Assembly (NCBI GenBank): GCA_023436245.1
Contig: JAEZJZ010000078.1
Span: forward strand, 62,001 to 126,000
Direction of reading: 5' to 3'
DNA: 64,000 bases
Origin: Bacillota bacterium
GTDB taxonomy: Bacteria > Bacillota > UBA994 > UBA5500
Shown in pieces: positions 8,647 to 16,599 of this stretch (position 1 is the first letter of the stretch; each line of letters begins with the position of its first letter). Both the position numbers and the translations under genes were made by a program. The notes below the pieces were generated by a model. It saw nothing but the letters and a program-made list of their open reading frames with translations, had not been told where the DNA came from and did not search any database.

Positions 8647-9432
8647 ATGGGCTTGTTCAAGGACGTACCGAAGAATCATTGGGCGGTTGGCGCTATCGAA
8701 CAGGCGGTCAAGCAGGGATGGGCCGGAGGCTTCCTTGACGGTACCTTTCAGCCGGATGCTCCAATCACGCGGGCGCAGGCAGTGTCGATGATCGGGCGGG
8801 CAACAGTCTATCTGCACAACCGCATCCAATCAGTCATAGCCACCTGCAAGCCGGCGGTGGTGAAGGTTACTGCCAGTTCAGCGTCGGGAACTGTGCTGGG
8901 AACCGGTAGCATCATTACCAGAGATGGCTTCATTCTCACCAACGAGCACGTGGTGATGCGCCAAGCCGGGCGTGAGCTGTATCCCAATTTGCAAGTGCAT
9001 ATCGTGACTGACCCGCAGCTGTATGAGGTGACCAGGGCATTTCCGGCTCGAGTGGTCGCAACCTCGAACTGGGATGATCTTGCCCTGTTGAAGGTGGAGC
9101 TTACGGACCTGCCGGTGTTGTCTCTGGCCAAGGCTACGCCGCCGGAGGGCACTGCCGTGGTGGTGATCGGCCATGCCGCTGGGATGCAGTATACCAGCAG
9201 TGCCGGCATTGTCACGCAGGACATGGCCGTGGTTGGCGGGCTGGTCACGCTGATGCAGACAGACGCCGCAATTAACCCCGGTAATTCTGGAGGGCCGATT
9301 GTGGACTTGGCTGGCCAGATGGTGGCTGTCGCTGTGTCCAAACTGTCGGACATGGACAATGTCGCTTTTGGCATCCGCATTGAAGACACTCAGAACTTCC
9401 TTAAGCAGCAACTGCCAGACCGCTTCAGCTAG
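8647..9432 (+). CDS. SLH domain - HtrA-type serine protease, free-standing host form
   Basis: The 261-residue protein starts directly in one SLH domain (LFKDVPKNHWAVGAIE, about 1-52) and continues as a trypsin-like S1C protease with His101 (LTNEHVV), Asp144 (NWDDLALLKV) and Ser214 (NPGNSGGP). No signal peptide, membrane segment or PDZ domain is visible, which is odd for a wall-binding protease. It aligns end to end, by eye about three quarters identical, with the C-terminal part (from residue 160) of the prophage endolysin at 61216-62475. The start has a strong ribosome site. It may derive from an earlier phage lysin after loss of the amidase, or be the source of the phage domain. Confidence 0.93.
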   Translation: MGLFKDVPKNHWAVGAIEQAVKQGWAGGFLDGTFQPDAPITRAQAVSMIGRATVYLHNRIQSVIATCKPAVVKVTASSASGTVLGTGSIITRDGFILTNEHVVMRQAGRELYPNLQVHIVTDPQLYEVTRAFPARVVATSNWDDLALLKVELTDLPVLSLAKATPPEGTAVVVIGHAAGMQYTSSAGIVTQDMAVVGGLVTLMQTDAAINPGNSGGPIVDLAGQMVAVAVSKLSDMDNVAFGIRIEDTQNFLKQQLPDRFS

Positions 9433-9446
9433 CGCGTGTTACTATG

Positions 9447-9488
9447 GCAGCAAATCAGTCCTCTCGCCGGAGAGGGCTGATTTGCTGC
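9447..9488. terminator. Bidirectional hairpin between convergent genes
   Basis: GCAGCAAATCAG / CTGATTTGCTGC plus an inner CCTCTC / GAGAGG stem; located between convergent genes 8647-9432 and 9505-10215. Confidence 0.7.
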
Positions 9489-9504
9489 TGGTATATATCC
9501 AAGT

Positions 9505-10215
9505 TCACCAAATACCAGGTAGGAAACGCCACTTCACCTTCGCGCGGTAGGCCTGATACTCCGGCAACTGGGACAGCAAGTAGCTGTCCTCTTCCCCTGT
9601 GCGGTAGACCAAGAGCAAGACGGAAGCCAGTGCCGGGAAGAAAGCCACCAAGGAACCAAGCAGCAGGGGAGCGGCCAGGCCGATCAGGGTCATCGCCAGA
9701 TAGCCGGGGTGTCGCAACCAGCGATATGGCCCCGTGGTGCAGATTGCTTCAGGCTCCGTTCCGGGGATGACAATGGGGCTCACAAACCCTCGATTGTGCA
9801 TCTTGGCCAGATGGAGCAAGTAGAATCCGGCCGTCTGCAGCAGCATGCCGATCAGGAAGCCAATCTCGCCGAAGGCGGCAGACTGGAAAGTGAGCAACTC
9901 AAGAGCGGCGACCGCAGGGGTGATCAGCAGAGTGGTTGCGGCGAAGAGAACTTGCCAGGTGTGATCGGACTTTCGGCCAAGCGTCCTAGTGGCCCAATTG
10001 CGGTTGGCCAACTCAGGCAGGCAGGTTGCCAGGAAAACGCTCGACGCAAGGGCAGAGACTGCAATCACCACCAAGTAGGCAATTATCCTGGGCGGCAAAG
10101 CCCGGCGGAAAACCAGCAGAAAGACTAGGGCCTGAACTAGGACCCCTAGGCTAGGGGTGGCAGCAGAGAGTAATCCTGTTCTCTTCAGACGTTCATTGGT
10201 CTTCGCTTGCTCCAA
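9505..10215 (-). CDS. Isoprenylcysteine carboxyl methyltransferase-like membrane protein
   Basis: The 236-residue protein has about six hydrophobic segments and the C-terminal signature TGPYRWLRHPGYLA with a later EEDSYLLSQLPEYQAYRAKVK motif, which bind SAM in the ICMT/phospholipid methyltransferase superfamily. The substrate in bacteria is unknown. The start follows an upstream GGAGGTGAAT. Confidence 0.85.
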   Translation of the reverse strand: MEQAKTNERLKRTGLLSAATPSLGVLVQALVFLLVFRRALPPRIIAYLVVIAVSALASSVFLATCLPELANRNWATRTLGRKSDHTWQVLFAATTLLITPAVAALELLTFQSAAFGEIGFLIGMLLQTAGFYLLHLAKMHNRGFVSPIVIPGTEPEAICTTGPYRWLRHPGYLAMTLIGLAAPLLLGSLVAFFPALASVLLLVYRTGEEDSYLLSQLPEYQAYRAKVKWRFLPGIW

Positions 10216-10252
10216 GTCGATTCACCTCCAGCAGGGAGCGATGTGGCCCATT

Positions 10253-10963
10253 TCATTTTCGCTTGCGCCGATAGAGCCAAAATACTGAACAACAGAGCAG
10301 AGTCACCAGAGCCCCGGCAAGGAGCAGGAGCAGATTGCGGTTCGGAACGAGCAGCAGAAACTCAAGTTGACGTGGTTGGTCAAAGGTCAGATTCCAACCG
10401 AGGGTGCGGCCGTTGTCTTCCACGAAGTCCGCATTATGGTCCTTCGCTGCCCAGGGCGTGGTTACCTGCAACGTCAGCCTCTGACCAGAGAGAACGAGCT
10501 TAGCCAGTGGAAGTTGCCAATCCGGGACCAGGCCGGGCAGCCAACTGGGCAGGTCTAGATCGAGCTGACAGCGGTAGCTGTCAGACCATACTCCTCGTAC
10601 CACTCGCAGCGGCTCGGCGGCCGGGAAACGGGTCGAGGTGGGGAGCGCAAGGCTGAGCAGCTCACTCGCCTTGTCCAGGTGCTTGCGCGCCAGCAGTTCA
10701 GTGCCGTCGGGGGTCACGCGTGACTCGAGCGTGAACTCGTGCTCGTTCAGATGCCCCCGGAACATATCCAGTACTTTCTCATTGGACAGGATAGCCGCAG
10801 GCGTGGTCGACAGCCTTGAACTGATCTGGATTTCGGCGCTGCCATCGCGATTGATGATCACATGGCCGGTCATTTTCCCGCAACCGGAGAGCAACAGCAC
10901 AACCAGTAACGCCAAAGCTAGCCTTGAACGTTGGCAGTTTGGCAAGGCTCCATCACCACCCAC
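10253..10963 (-). CDS. Membrane-anchored lipoprotein, DUF3153-like
   Basis: A hydrophobic signal ends in the lipobox LLLSGC, followed by GKMTGHVIINRDGSAEIQI, the start of the DUF3153/LppM-type fold. A second membrane segment near the C-terminus (LLLLLAGALVTLLCCSVFWLY) ends in RRKRK, so the globular part would be outside with two anchors. The GTG start at 10963 is not certain. Function unknown. Confidence 0.75.
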   Translation of the reverse strand: MGGDGALPNCQRSRLALALLVVLLLSGCGKMTGHVIINRDGSAEIQISSRLSTTPAAILSNEKVLDMFRGHLNEHEFTLESRVTPDGTELLARKHLDKASELLSLALPTSTRFPAAEPLRVVRGVWSDSYRCQLDLDLPSWLPGLVPDWQLPLAKLVLSGQRLTLQVTTPWAAKDHNADFVEDNGRTLGWNLTFDQPRQLEFLLLVPNRNLLLLLAGALVTLLCCSVFWLYRRKRK

Positions 10964-11033
10964 ACATGATGTTACTCTGCTTGATCATACGTCAGTGGTT
11001 GTCTGCACATGCCCATGCTAGGTCGCGAAACAG

Positions 11034-11062
11034 AAAAGGAGGCCGGATAAGGCCTCCTTGAG
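11034..11062 (-). terminator. Terminator of the UPF0597 gene
   Basis: GGAGGCC / GGCCTCC stem; on the minus strand it is followed by TTTTC. Confidence 0.85.
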
Positions 11063-11072
11063 ATCATGTGTG

Positions 11073-12356
11073 TCAGTGGCTACATTTCATCATCACGTCT
11101 AGAATGATGCGGTCAGTTTCCACCATGCCAGGATTGCTCACTTGACCGAGATTGCGGATGGTCTCCTCCACTGTCTCGGCAATGATTCCGTCGGCGATGG
11201 GGGCAGCGAGTCCAGCCTGAGCGAGCAGGGCAGCTTGAACTGCAGTGCTGGCTGCGGTTGCCAGCTTGATGCTACAGGAGATCTTGGCGCCGTCACAGAT
11301 CATGCCCGTCAGATTTGCGACCATGATCTTGACCGCTTCAGCCATCACACTGAATGGAGCCTGGCGGAGCCGAGCTACTCCACAGGCTGCGCCGATGGCG
11401 GCGGCGACCGCGCAGGCGCAGAGTGCTGAGAGCTTGCCGATGTGCTGCTTGACATAGATGGTCACAACCTGACTGACAGCCAGTGCCTCCGCAATCTCCC
11501 GTTCGGGGCATTGCATGGCTTCACCGACGGTGAGCACCGGCAGCGAGGCAGTGATTCCTTGGTTTCCGCTGCCGTTGGTGCTGAACACGGTCTCATCCCA
11601 GCCACTCATGCGGGCATCGGCTGCCGCTGCGGTGGCGGTCATGGCCAGGTTCGCCAGGTCGTTGCCCAGCATCCCCCGATTGATCAGCTTCTGGTAGTGC
11701 CAGCCGAGGCCGAGGCCCAGATCCTGCTTCAGGCCAGCCCGACTCACCCGCTGGTTAGCACGCGCGCAATCAAGCACATAGTCGTAAGCTTCCTGCGGCA
11801 GGTCAGAACAGGCAGACACGAGTTCCTGCAGGGGATAGGCTACCAGATCCGCTGCCTTGGTGCTCGACGCCGCCTGGGGAACACCTTCATCCTGCCAAGT
11901 GACCTCACCGTTTAGCTCTATACGCTGCACGTGCGAATGGGCTCCCAGGATTTCCGCCAGGGCTACTTCGCCGTTCTCGGCTTCCACCTGCGCCACAATA
12001 GATAGTTTTCCGGCCGGTCTCCCGGGAGTGACCGTGACCATTCCGGTGGAGATCAACTGCTCAGCCAAGGCAAGATAATGGCTGCAGCCACTCAAGACCT
12101 GCAACTCAAGATCTGGCTTAGCCGAGAGCGCCCCCAGCGCCGCCGCCCAAAGCAGGCCGGTCTTGCCGGTTCCAGGAATGTAGACCCCCATGCCGTTCTT
12201 GTAGACGTTTGGATCCGTCTGTACCTGCACCTTACAGACCGGCTGATTCAACTGATGAGCAGCTACTGCGCAAGCCAGAGCCACGGCGGCCGGCTCAGTA
12301 CACCCAAGCGCTGGTCTGATCTCTTGCTTCAGCAGACTATAGATATCAAGACTCAT
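11073..12356 (-). CDS. UPF0597 / L-serine dehydratase alpha-like family protein (cysteine desulfidase type)
   Basis: The 427-residue protein begins with a segment containing EIRPALGCTEPAAVALA, the conserved N-terminal motif of the UPF0597 family (YhaM/CyuA), which binds an iron-sulfur cluster through conserved cysteines; here Cys19, a Cys in SGCSHY and two in ALCACAVAAAIGAACG are visible. Characterised members degrade L-cysteine to pyruvate, sulfide and ammonia. Its own terminator and lack of close neighbours suggest a monocistronic gene. Confidence 0.9.
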   Translation of the reverse strand: MSLDIYSLLKQEIRPALGCTEPAAVALACAVAAHQLNQPVCKVQVQTDPNVYKNGMGVYIPGTGKTGLLWAAALGALSAKPDLELQVLSGCSHYLALAEQLISTGMVTVTPGRPAGKLSIVAQVEAENGEVALAEILGAHSHVQRIELNGEVTWQDEGVPQAASSTKAADLVAYPLQELVSACSDLPQEAYDYVLDCARANQRVSRAGLKQDLGLGLGWHYQKLINRGMLGNDLANLAMTATAAAADARMSGWDETVFSTNGSGNQGITASLPVLTVGEAMQCPEREIAEALAVSQVVTIYVKQHIGKLSALCACAVAAAIGAACGVARLRQAPFSVMAEAVKIMVANLTGMICDGAKISCSIKLATAASTAVQAALLAQAGLAAPIADGIIAETVEETIRNLGQVSNPGMVETDRIILDVMMKCSH

Positions 12357-12461
12357 GATGAGACAACTCCTTATGCATGCTGCATTTCTTCCCTGAGTAA
12401 TTGGCTATCGACTGCTCAATTCCTGCCTGAATGGGGTATTTGGCTGATGAAAAGCAGGGGG

Positions 12462-12484
12462 TGGCCATGCGGCCACCCCCTGCG
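12462..12484 (-). terminator. Terminator of the YbjN-like gene
   Basis: GGGGGTGGCC / GGCCACCCCC stem with ATGC loop; on the minus strand CTGCTTTTC follows. Confidence 0.85.
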
Positions 12485-12497
12485 GTGGTAGTTAGGT

Positions 12498-12950
12498 CTA
12501 TTGCTCTACTTTCTTCACGGCCTGCTCGGGAGTTGCCCCTCCGAACAGAACGCTCATCAGGCCGGGATAATACTTATCCATCATCGCGCAGTTGATGTAG
12601 ACTAGGCTGTGAATCATCCACGATTCCAGTCTGCCTTCTTTCCAGCGCAGGCTGGTCTTGAAGCGAACCTCACCGTCACTGTAGTCCATCTCGAAGTTGC
12701 CGATCACCAGCCCGTAGTTGGCTCTGGTCAGGTACTCGGCAATTGCCCCGCGATCCTTCACAGGAACATCGGTGGCAGAGATGGAATGCACCACCAGGTT
12801 CTCATTCTGGATATGGGCATAGACGCGGAACTTTCCGTTCTCACCATTGATGCCGGTGCGAATGAGGTTATGTTCTGTGTCTGAGTCAAACTTCCAGTCG
12901 TCTTCACGGAACCAGCGTTCCAGGACCAAAAAGGCTTCGCGTTCTGTCAT
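12498..12950 (-). CDS. YbjN domain-containing protein
   Basis: From the ATG at 12950 (MTEREAFLVLERWF, behind GGAGGGAGG) the protein has 150 residues and the alternating pattern of YbjN domains: FRVYAHIQNENLVVHSISATDVP, a conserved RANYGLVIGNFEMDYSDGEVRFK block and a C-terminal helix. YbjN proteins resemble type III secretion chaperones and are linked to stress and motility in enterobacteria; the role here is unknown. The longer frame to 13118 has no ribosome site. Confidence 0.75.
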   Translation of the reverse strand: MTEREAFLVLERWFREDDWKFDSDTEHNLIRTGINGENGKFRVYAHIQNENLVVHSISATDVPVKDRGAIAEYLTRANYGLVIGNFEMDYSDGEVRFKTSLRWKEGRLESWMIHSLVYINCAMMDKYYPGLMSVLFGGATPEQAVKKVEQ

Positions 12951-13174
12951 TTCAAAAGTGCCTCCCTCCGAATTACAGCTCCAAGCTATTACAGGATTTC
13001 TCGGCAGAAAGCTGAATTCCTGCCTGTGCAGCGGATTTCCCGTTGCGAACATCATATGCCGCTCAGCGCGCAAACAGACTATTGCCGCATAGTCCGACCT
13101 GCTAGCGTCAGGTCTCAATCCAGCGGGCTCCAGACGCCTCTGGAACCTGCATCATGCAGTCTGAAACTCCGTCA

Positions 13175-13660
13175 CTACACCATCGGTCTGGCCTTGCCAC
13201 TCAATTGCTGGATTACGATGGCAACTACGCTCACCCGGGCTGCGGCCGCCTCGTCTACCGGCATGAATGTGGCGCCCGGTGCAGCGTGATGGGTTGTCAG
13301 CAAGTTGAGTATGCGCACCTTCTCGGCTGGGTCTAGGACCTCGCTGGCAACTCCGAAGGCGATGGCACTCTCGTAGAAGGCGCCATACTCGCAGGCGGCG
13401 GCGCCGCTCTTGATTCCAAGGAAACGGTCTACCTCATAGCAGACTTTGGGGTTCTCTCGCAGCATGTCCAGCTTTCGTCCACTGAGCGCGCAATGAAAGT
13501 AGAGGGTGCGATCGACCAGCAGGTGGTTGAGCGGAACGATGTAGGGGTGCCCACACTCGTCAGCAAGCGCCAGGCGTCCGACCCGCTCTTCGCTCAGCAA
13601 CCTCAGGCTGTCTGCCTCTGACATCATGCGGTCCTTTCTTCTGGTGGGATAATCCTTCAT
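13175..13660 (-). CDS. Pyridoxamine 5'-phosphate oxidase-like flavoprotein (NimA type)
   Basis: The 161-residue protein has the split-barrel FMN-binding pattern: RVGRLALADECGHPYIVPLN near residue 25, YFHCALSGRKLDMLRENPKVCYEVD, then YESAIAFGVASEV. This family includes nitroimidazole-resistance-type and general flavin reductases. ATG at 13660 follows GGAGGTGTTCTGCA. Substrate unknown. Confidence 0.88.
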   Translation of the reverse strand: MKDYPTRRKDRMMSEADSLRLLSEERVGRLALADECGHPYIVPLNHLLVDRTLYFHCALSGRKLDMLRENPKVCYEVDRFLGIKSGAAACEYGAFYESAIAFGVASEVLDPAEKVRILNLLTTHHAAPGATFMPVDEAAAARVSVVAIVIQQLSGKARPMV

Positions 13661-13743
13661 TGCAGAACACCTCCATAGAGTAGTGGCTCATGGTCTAGTA
13701 TACTTGAACCGTTGATATTCACAGCAGTGGGGAGGGAAGTGCC

Positions 13744-13986
13744 TTGTCATCAATTGAAGTTCTTTTCTGCCGTGAGAATCTGGCCAAGTTTGGTCAGGAC
13801 GTGCATCAGCGCCTGGCAGAGGCCAATCGTCCGGAGTTGCGAGTGCAGGTGGTGAAGTGCATCATCGCTTGTGGAGAGTGCTCCAGCAGCCTGATCGCCC
13901 GAGTTAACGGACAGCTCTTGACGGCCGCATCGGCAGACGAGCTGATCGCCGCCATTGACCAGCGAGTGTTGGAACTGAGTGCCTAG
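13744..13986 (+). CDS. Small DUF1450-like protein
   Basis: Starts at a TTG behind GGGGAGGGAAG. The 80-residue product has a CIIACGECSS cysteine cluster near residue 39-45 within a thioredoxin-like small fold, as in DUF1450. Function unknown. Confidence 0.75.
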   Translation: MSSIEVLFCRENLAKFGQDVHQRLAEANRPELRVQVVKCIIACGECSSSLIARVNGQLLTAASADELIAAIDQRVLELSA

Positions 13987-13989
13987 GAG

Positions 13990-14022
13990 TGGTTCGGAGG
14001 TCCCGTCGGGGCCTCCGAATTA
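13990..14022. terminator. Terminator between convergent genes
   Basis: TTCGGAGG / CCTCCGAA stem, AT-rich on both sides. Confidence 0.8.
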
Positions 14023-15153
14023 TTAGTTCATCTCCACTGTGAGGACAACTTGCCCGTCAGAAGTGATTCCTTTCTTGCATTCCACAGCCAATCGATCGCC
14101 GAACCCTGTCCACTGCGCTGATTGCAGCGGTCGCATGGTCGGCCATTTGCCCCCCGCTTGTTCCGCTGCCGTCTGCATGGTCACCACCACCCGCAGCTTG
14201 CCGTTCGCCTGGTAGCCGGCAAAACTGATCCACGTAGTATCCGCGTTCAGGTTGCGCTGCTCCTGCTGGCAGACCGACTGCAGTATCCAAGCAAGTGACA
14301 GCTGCTTATCCAGGTCAACTGCCAGATCTTCGCCAGACTCCACCCGATAGTTGATGCACTTCCCCAGTTGCTCTGCTGACGACTCCAGTTTGGCGGCAAC
14401 CCAGTGACAAACCTCACTCATAGTTGCCCCGCGCCGACCAGCCAGAAAGCGCAGGTTTTCCTGCAGGCTTGCCGCCTGCATCGACAGCCGTAGTTTGGTC
14501 TGGTGCGTGCTCTGGGCTGCTTCCAGCGCACGTCTGGGCAACTCCCGGTTCAACATGGGAATGCTGCGGCTCTGCAACTCCAGCTCCTGATAAATGGCGT
14601 ACATCGCGTCTGTGTTGGCGCCAATGGCAGCAGCCACATCGTTTAGTTTGTCCAGTTGCGAAGAAACGGACCCGGCGACAGCAACCCCATGTGCCGCCTT
14701 CCGGCGTTGTGCCGTTTCACCCAGTTGATTCATCTTCTCCTGCAGCCAGTGACGCAATTGCACCCCTAACAGGTACTGCAGCCCCACACTGGCGAACACA
14801 CCCAGTGCCATCGGCCAGCCGAGCGGGCCTGTAGCCGCTCTGAACAGAGGAGGGAGGGCTGCCGCTGCCAGCAGCCAGTGCGTGGCGAAGCGACACCAGG
14901 CGAAGTAGAGTAACGCAAAATGTATTGGGACCAGCCAGACAATCGTCCATGGCTGGAACAGCAACCAACTGACCGAAGCTAGGAGCGTTGTCAGCCAGTA
15001 GGTTAGAGGTGACAGCCCCAGCACCGGGCTCAATCCGATCAGCAGAGCCGGGCCCAACCATAGTCCGATTGTGCTACCCGGCCAAGCCGCATTCTCCAGG
15101 AAACCGGCTGCCAGAACCAGTCCGGCAGCCGGCCAATTGATCGACCTATTCAC
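14023..15153 (-). CDS. Polytopic membrane protein with cytoplasmic helical region
   Basis: Residues 1 to about 130 form several membrane helices; residues about 135-250 are a long helical region, and the rest is a mixed alpha/beta domain. The layout resembles a sensor kinase or a sporulation stage II-type membrane regulator, but no H-box, N-box or GxG nucleotide motif is present, so I do not call it a kinase. Its start overlaps the peptidase gene upstream by 8 bases, so the two are likely one operon. Confidence 0.6.
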   Translation of the reverse strand: MNRSINWPAAGLVLAAGFLENAAWPGSTIGLWLGPALLIGLSPVLGLSPLTYWLTTLLASVSWLLFQPWTIVWLVPIHFALLYFAWCRFATHWLLAAAALPPLFRAATGPLGWPMALGVFASVGLQYLLGVQLRHWLQEKMNQLGETAQRRKAAHGVAVAGSVSSQLDKLNDVAAAIGANTDAMYAIYQELELQSRSIPMLNRELPRRALEAAQSTHQTKLRLSMQAASLQENLRFLAGRRGATMSEVCHWVAAKLESSAEQLGKCINYRVESGEDLAVDLDKQLSLAWILQSVCQQEQRNLNADTTWISFAGYQANGKLRVVVTMQTAAEQAGGKWPTMRPLQSAQWTGFGDRLAVECKKGITSDGQVVLTVEMN

Positions 15154-16414
15154 GCTGTCCGCACCAACTGACGATTAGGCGGGCGAGCGTCTTCGCCGTC
15201 GGCACCAATTGCCAGAGGGGCACGTACTCGTCCGCTCCGTGGGCAACATCGATGTTGCCAGCTCCAAAGAGGACTGTGGGAATGCCGCCGTAGTTGATCA
15301 TCAAGCGTGCATCAGAGCCGTAGGTTACCCCCATTGCGCGTGGCTCCTTTGCAAAGACCTGACGATAGCTGTCTATCAGATGCAACAGAATCGGTTCATC
15401 AGCCTTCACCTCTGCCGACTCAAACTGACCGTCTATCCACTCCAAGACGACTGGGTTTTCTCTCAGCCAGTCGTCTGATTCGCAGACAGACTTCACACAA
15501 GCCTCGAAGTCAGCCATAGCTTCTGCGATCGTCTCTCCCACCTTCACACCATAGCGGCCTTCCGCCACCAGCTGATCCGGCACGCTGGAATGCCAGACTC
15601 CGGAACTGATGGTGCCGATGGAAAGGGGGATCTTGTTGGCAAAGCCTTGGAAGAAGGGATGAACGAACTGCAAATTGCGTTCCTTCTCCAGCGCCAACAG
15701 CGCTGTGTGCAGGCGGATGAACTTCTCAATCGGGCTGACGCCTTCCTCGCGCATGGAGCCGTGAGCCGCCTTGCCCGGCACCGTCAAACGGAAGGTGGCA
15801 GCACCCGCCTGGGCCGGCACGATGTCCAAATCGGTCGGCTCCAGGATAATCGCCGCGTCTGTCTTATACCCTCGGGCGAGCGAGAAGAGAGCGCCTAGGC
15901 CGCCGGTCTCTTCACCTACCACCGTGTGCAGCTGGATCTCCCCAGCCGGCTTGTAACCGATTTCCTGCAAGAGGCGCAGGACGTAAAGCGCTACGGCTGT
16001 GTTGCCCTTCATGTCGCAACTGCCCCGCCCATAAAGCTTACCGTCGACGATCTCTCCAGCGAACGGAGGATGAGTCCAAGTATTCAGATCGCCCGCCGGA
16101 ACCACATCTGCGTGGCAGTTGATGGTCAGGCTACGGCCACTCTGGCTATCCCCTCCGGCAATCTTGCCAACCAGCCCAGGACGTCCGGACAACTGCCGTG
16201 CGTCGACCATCCTGTAAGCAGGATGCGCCTTCACTTCTGCCTCGCTGGGGTACCAGAGGTCCACATCCAAACCGATCCGACGCATTTCTTCCGCCAAGAG
16301 CAGCTGATAAGCTTCTTCGTCGCCCGAGATGCTTGGTGTCTGCACCAACTTCTGTGTCAGCGAAACCAGCTCTTCTTGGTGTTGCTCAATCAGAGCGTCA
16401 ATCTTCTCCCACAT
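15146..16414 (-). CDS. M20 family metallopeptidase (ArgE/DapE type deacylase)
   Basis: The 422-residue protein has the M20 metal site: INCHADVVPAGD with a following WTHPPF, RGSCDMKGN, and VVGEETGGLGA with the general-base Glu-Glu pair; a late GNIDVAHGADEYV supplies the last His. A dimerisation domain interrupts the catalytic domain. It would hydrolyse an N-acyl amino acid or peptide. Start at 16414 (MWEKID) is about 9 bases after TAAGGAG; the ATG at 16423 is too close to it. Confidence 0.93.
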   Translation of the reverse strand: MWEKIDALIEQHQEELVSLTQKLVQTPSISGDEEAYQLLLAEEMRRIGLDVDLWYPSEAEVKAHPAYRMVDARQLSGRPGLVGKIAGGDSQSGRSLTINCHADVVPAGDLNTWTHPPFAGEIVDGKLYGRGSCDMKGNTAVALYVLRLLQEIGYKPAGEIQLHTVVGEETGGLGALFSLARGYKTDAAIILEPTDLDIVPAQAGAATFRLTVPGKAAHGSMREEGVSPIEKFIRLHTALLALEKERNLQFVHPFFQGFANKIPLSIGTISSGVWHSSVPDQLVAEGRYGVKVGETIAEAMADFEACVKSVCESDDWLRENPVVLEWIDGQFESAEVKADEPILLHLIDSYRQVFAKEPRAMGVTYGSDARLMINYGGIPTVLFGAGNIDVAHGADEYVPLWQLVPTAKTLARLIVSWCGQRE

Positions 16415-16599
16415 CGCGATCATCTCCTTAATTCTGTCTCTGCAGTTCTGGATCAGATTTCGCTTTCCAGAGGCAGATATCCTGCCGCGCGGGTTCAGGA
16501 AGCCAGACTGGACGAGAATGGCAGGATTGCAGGAAAATGTCCGACTAGTGGCGAAGCTTGCGGGGTTCCACTATCTCTGATGAACTTGGAGGGTGTGCT

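Noticed and set aside
14023..15153. Calling the membrane protein a histidine kinase
   Set aside because: No H-box, N-box or glycine-rich ATP motif is visible.
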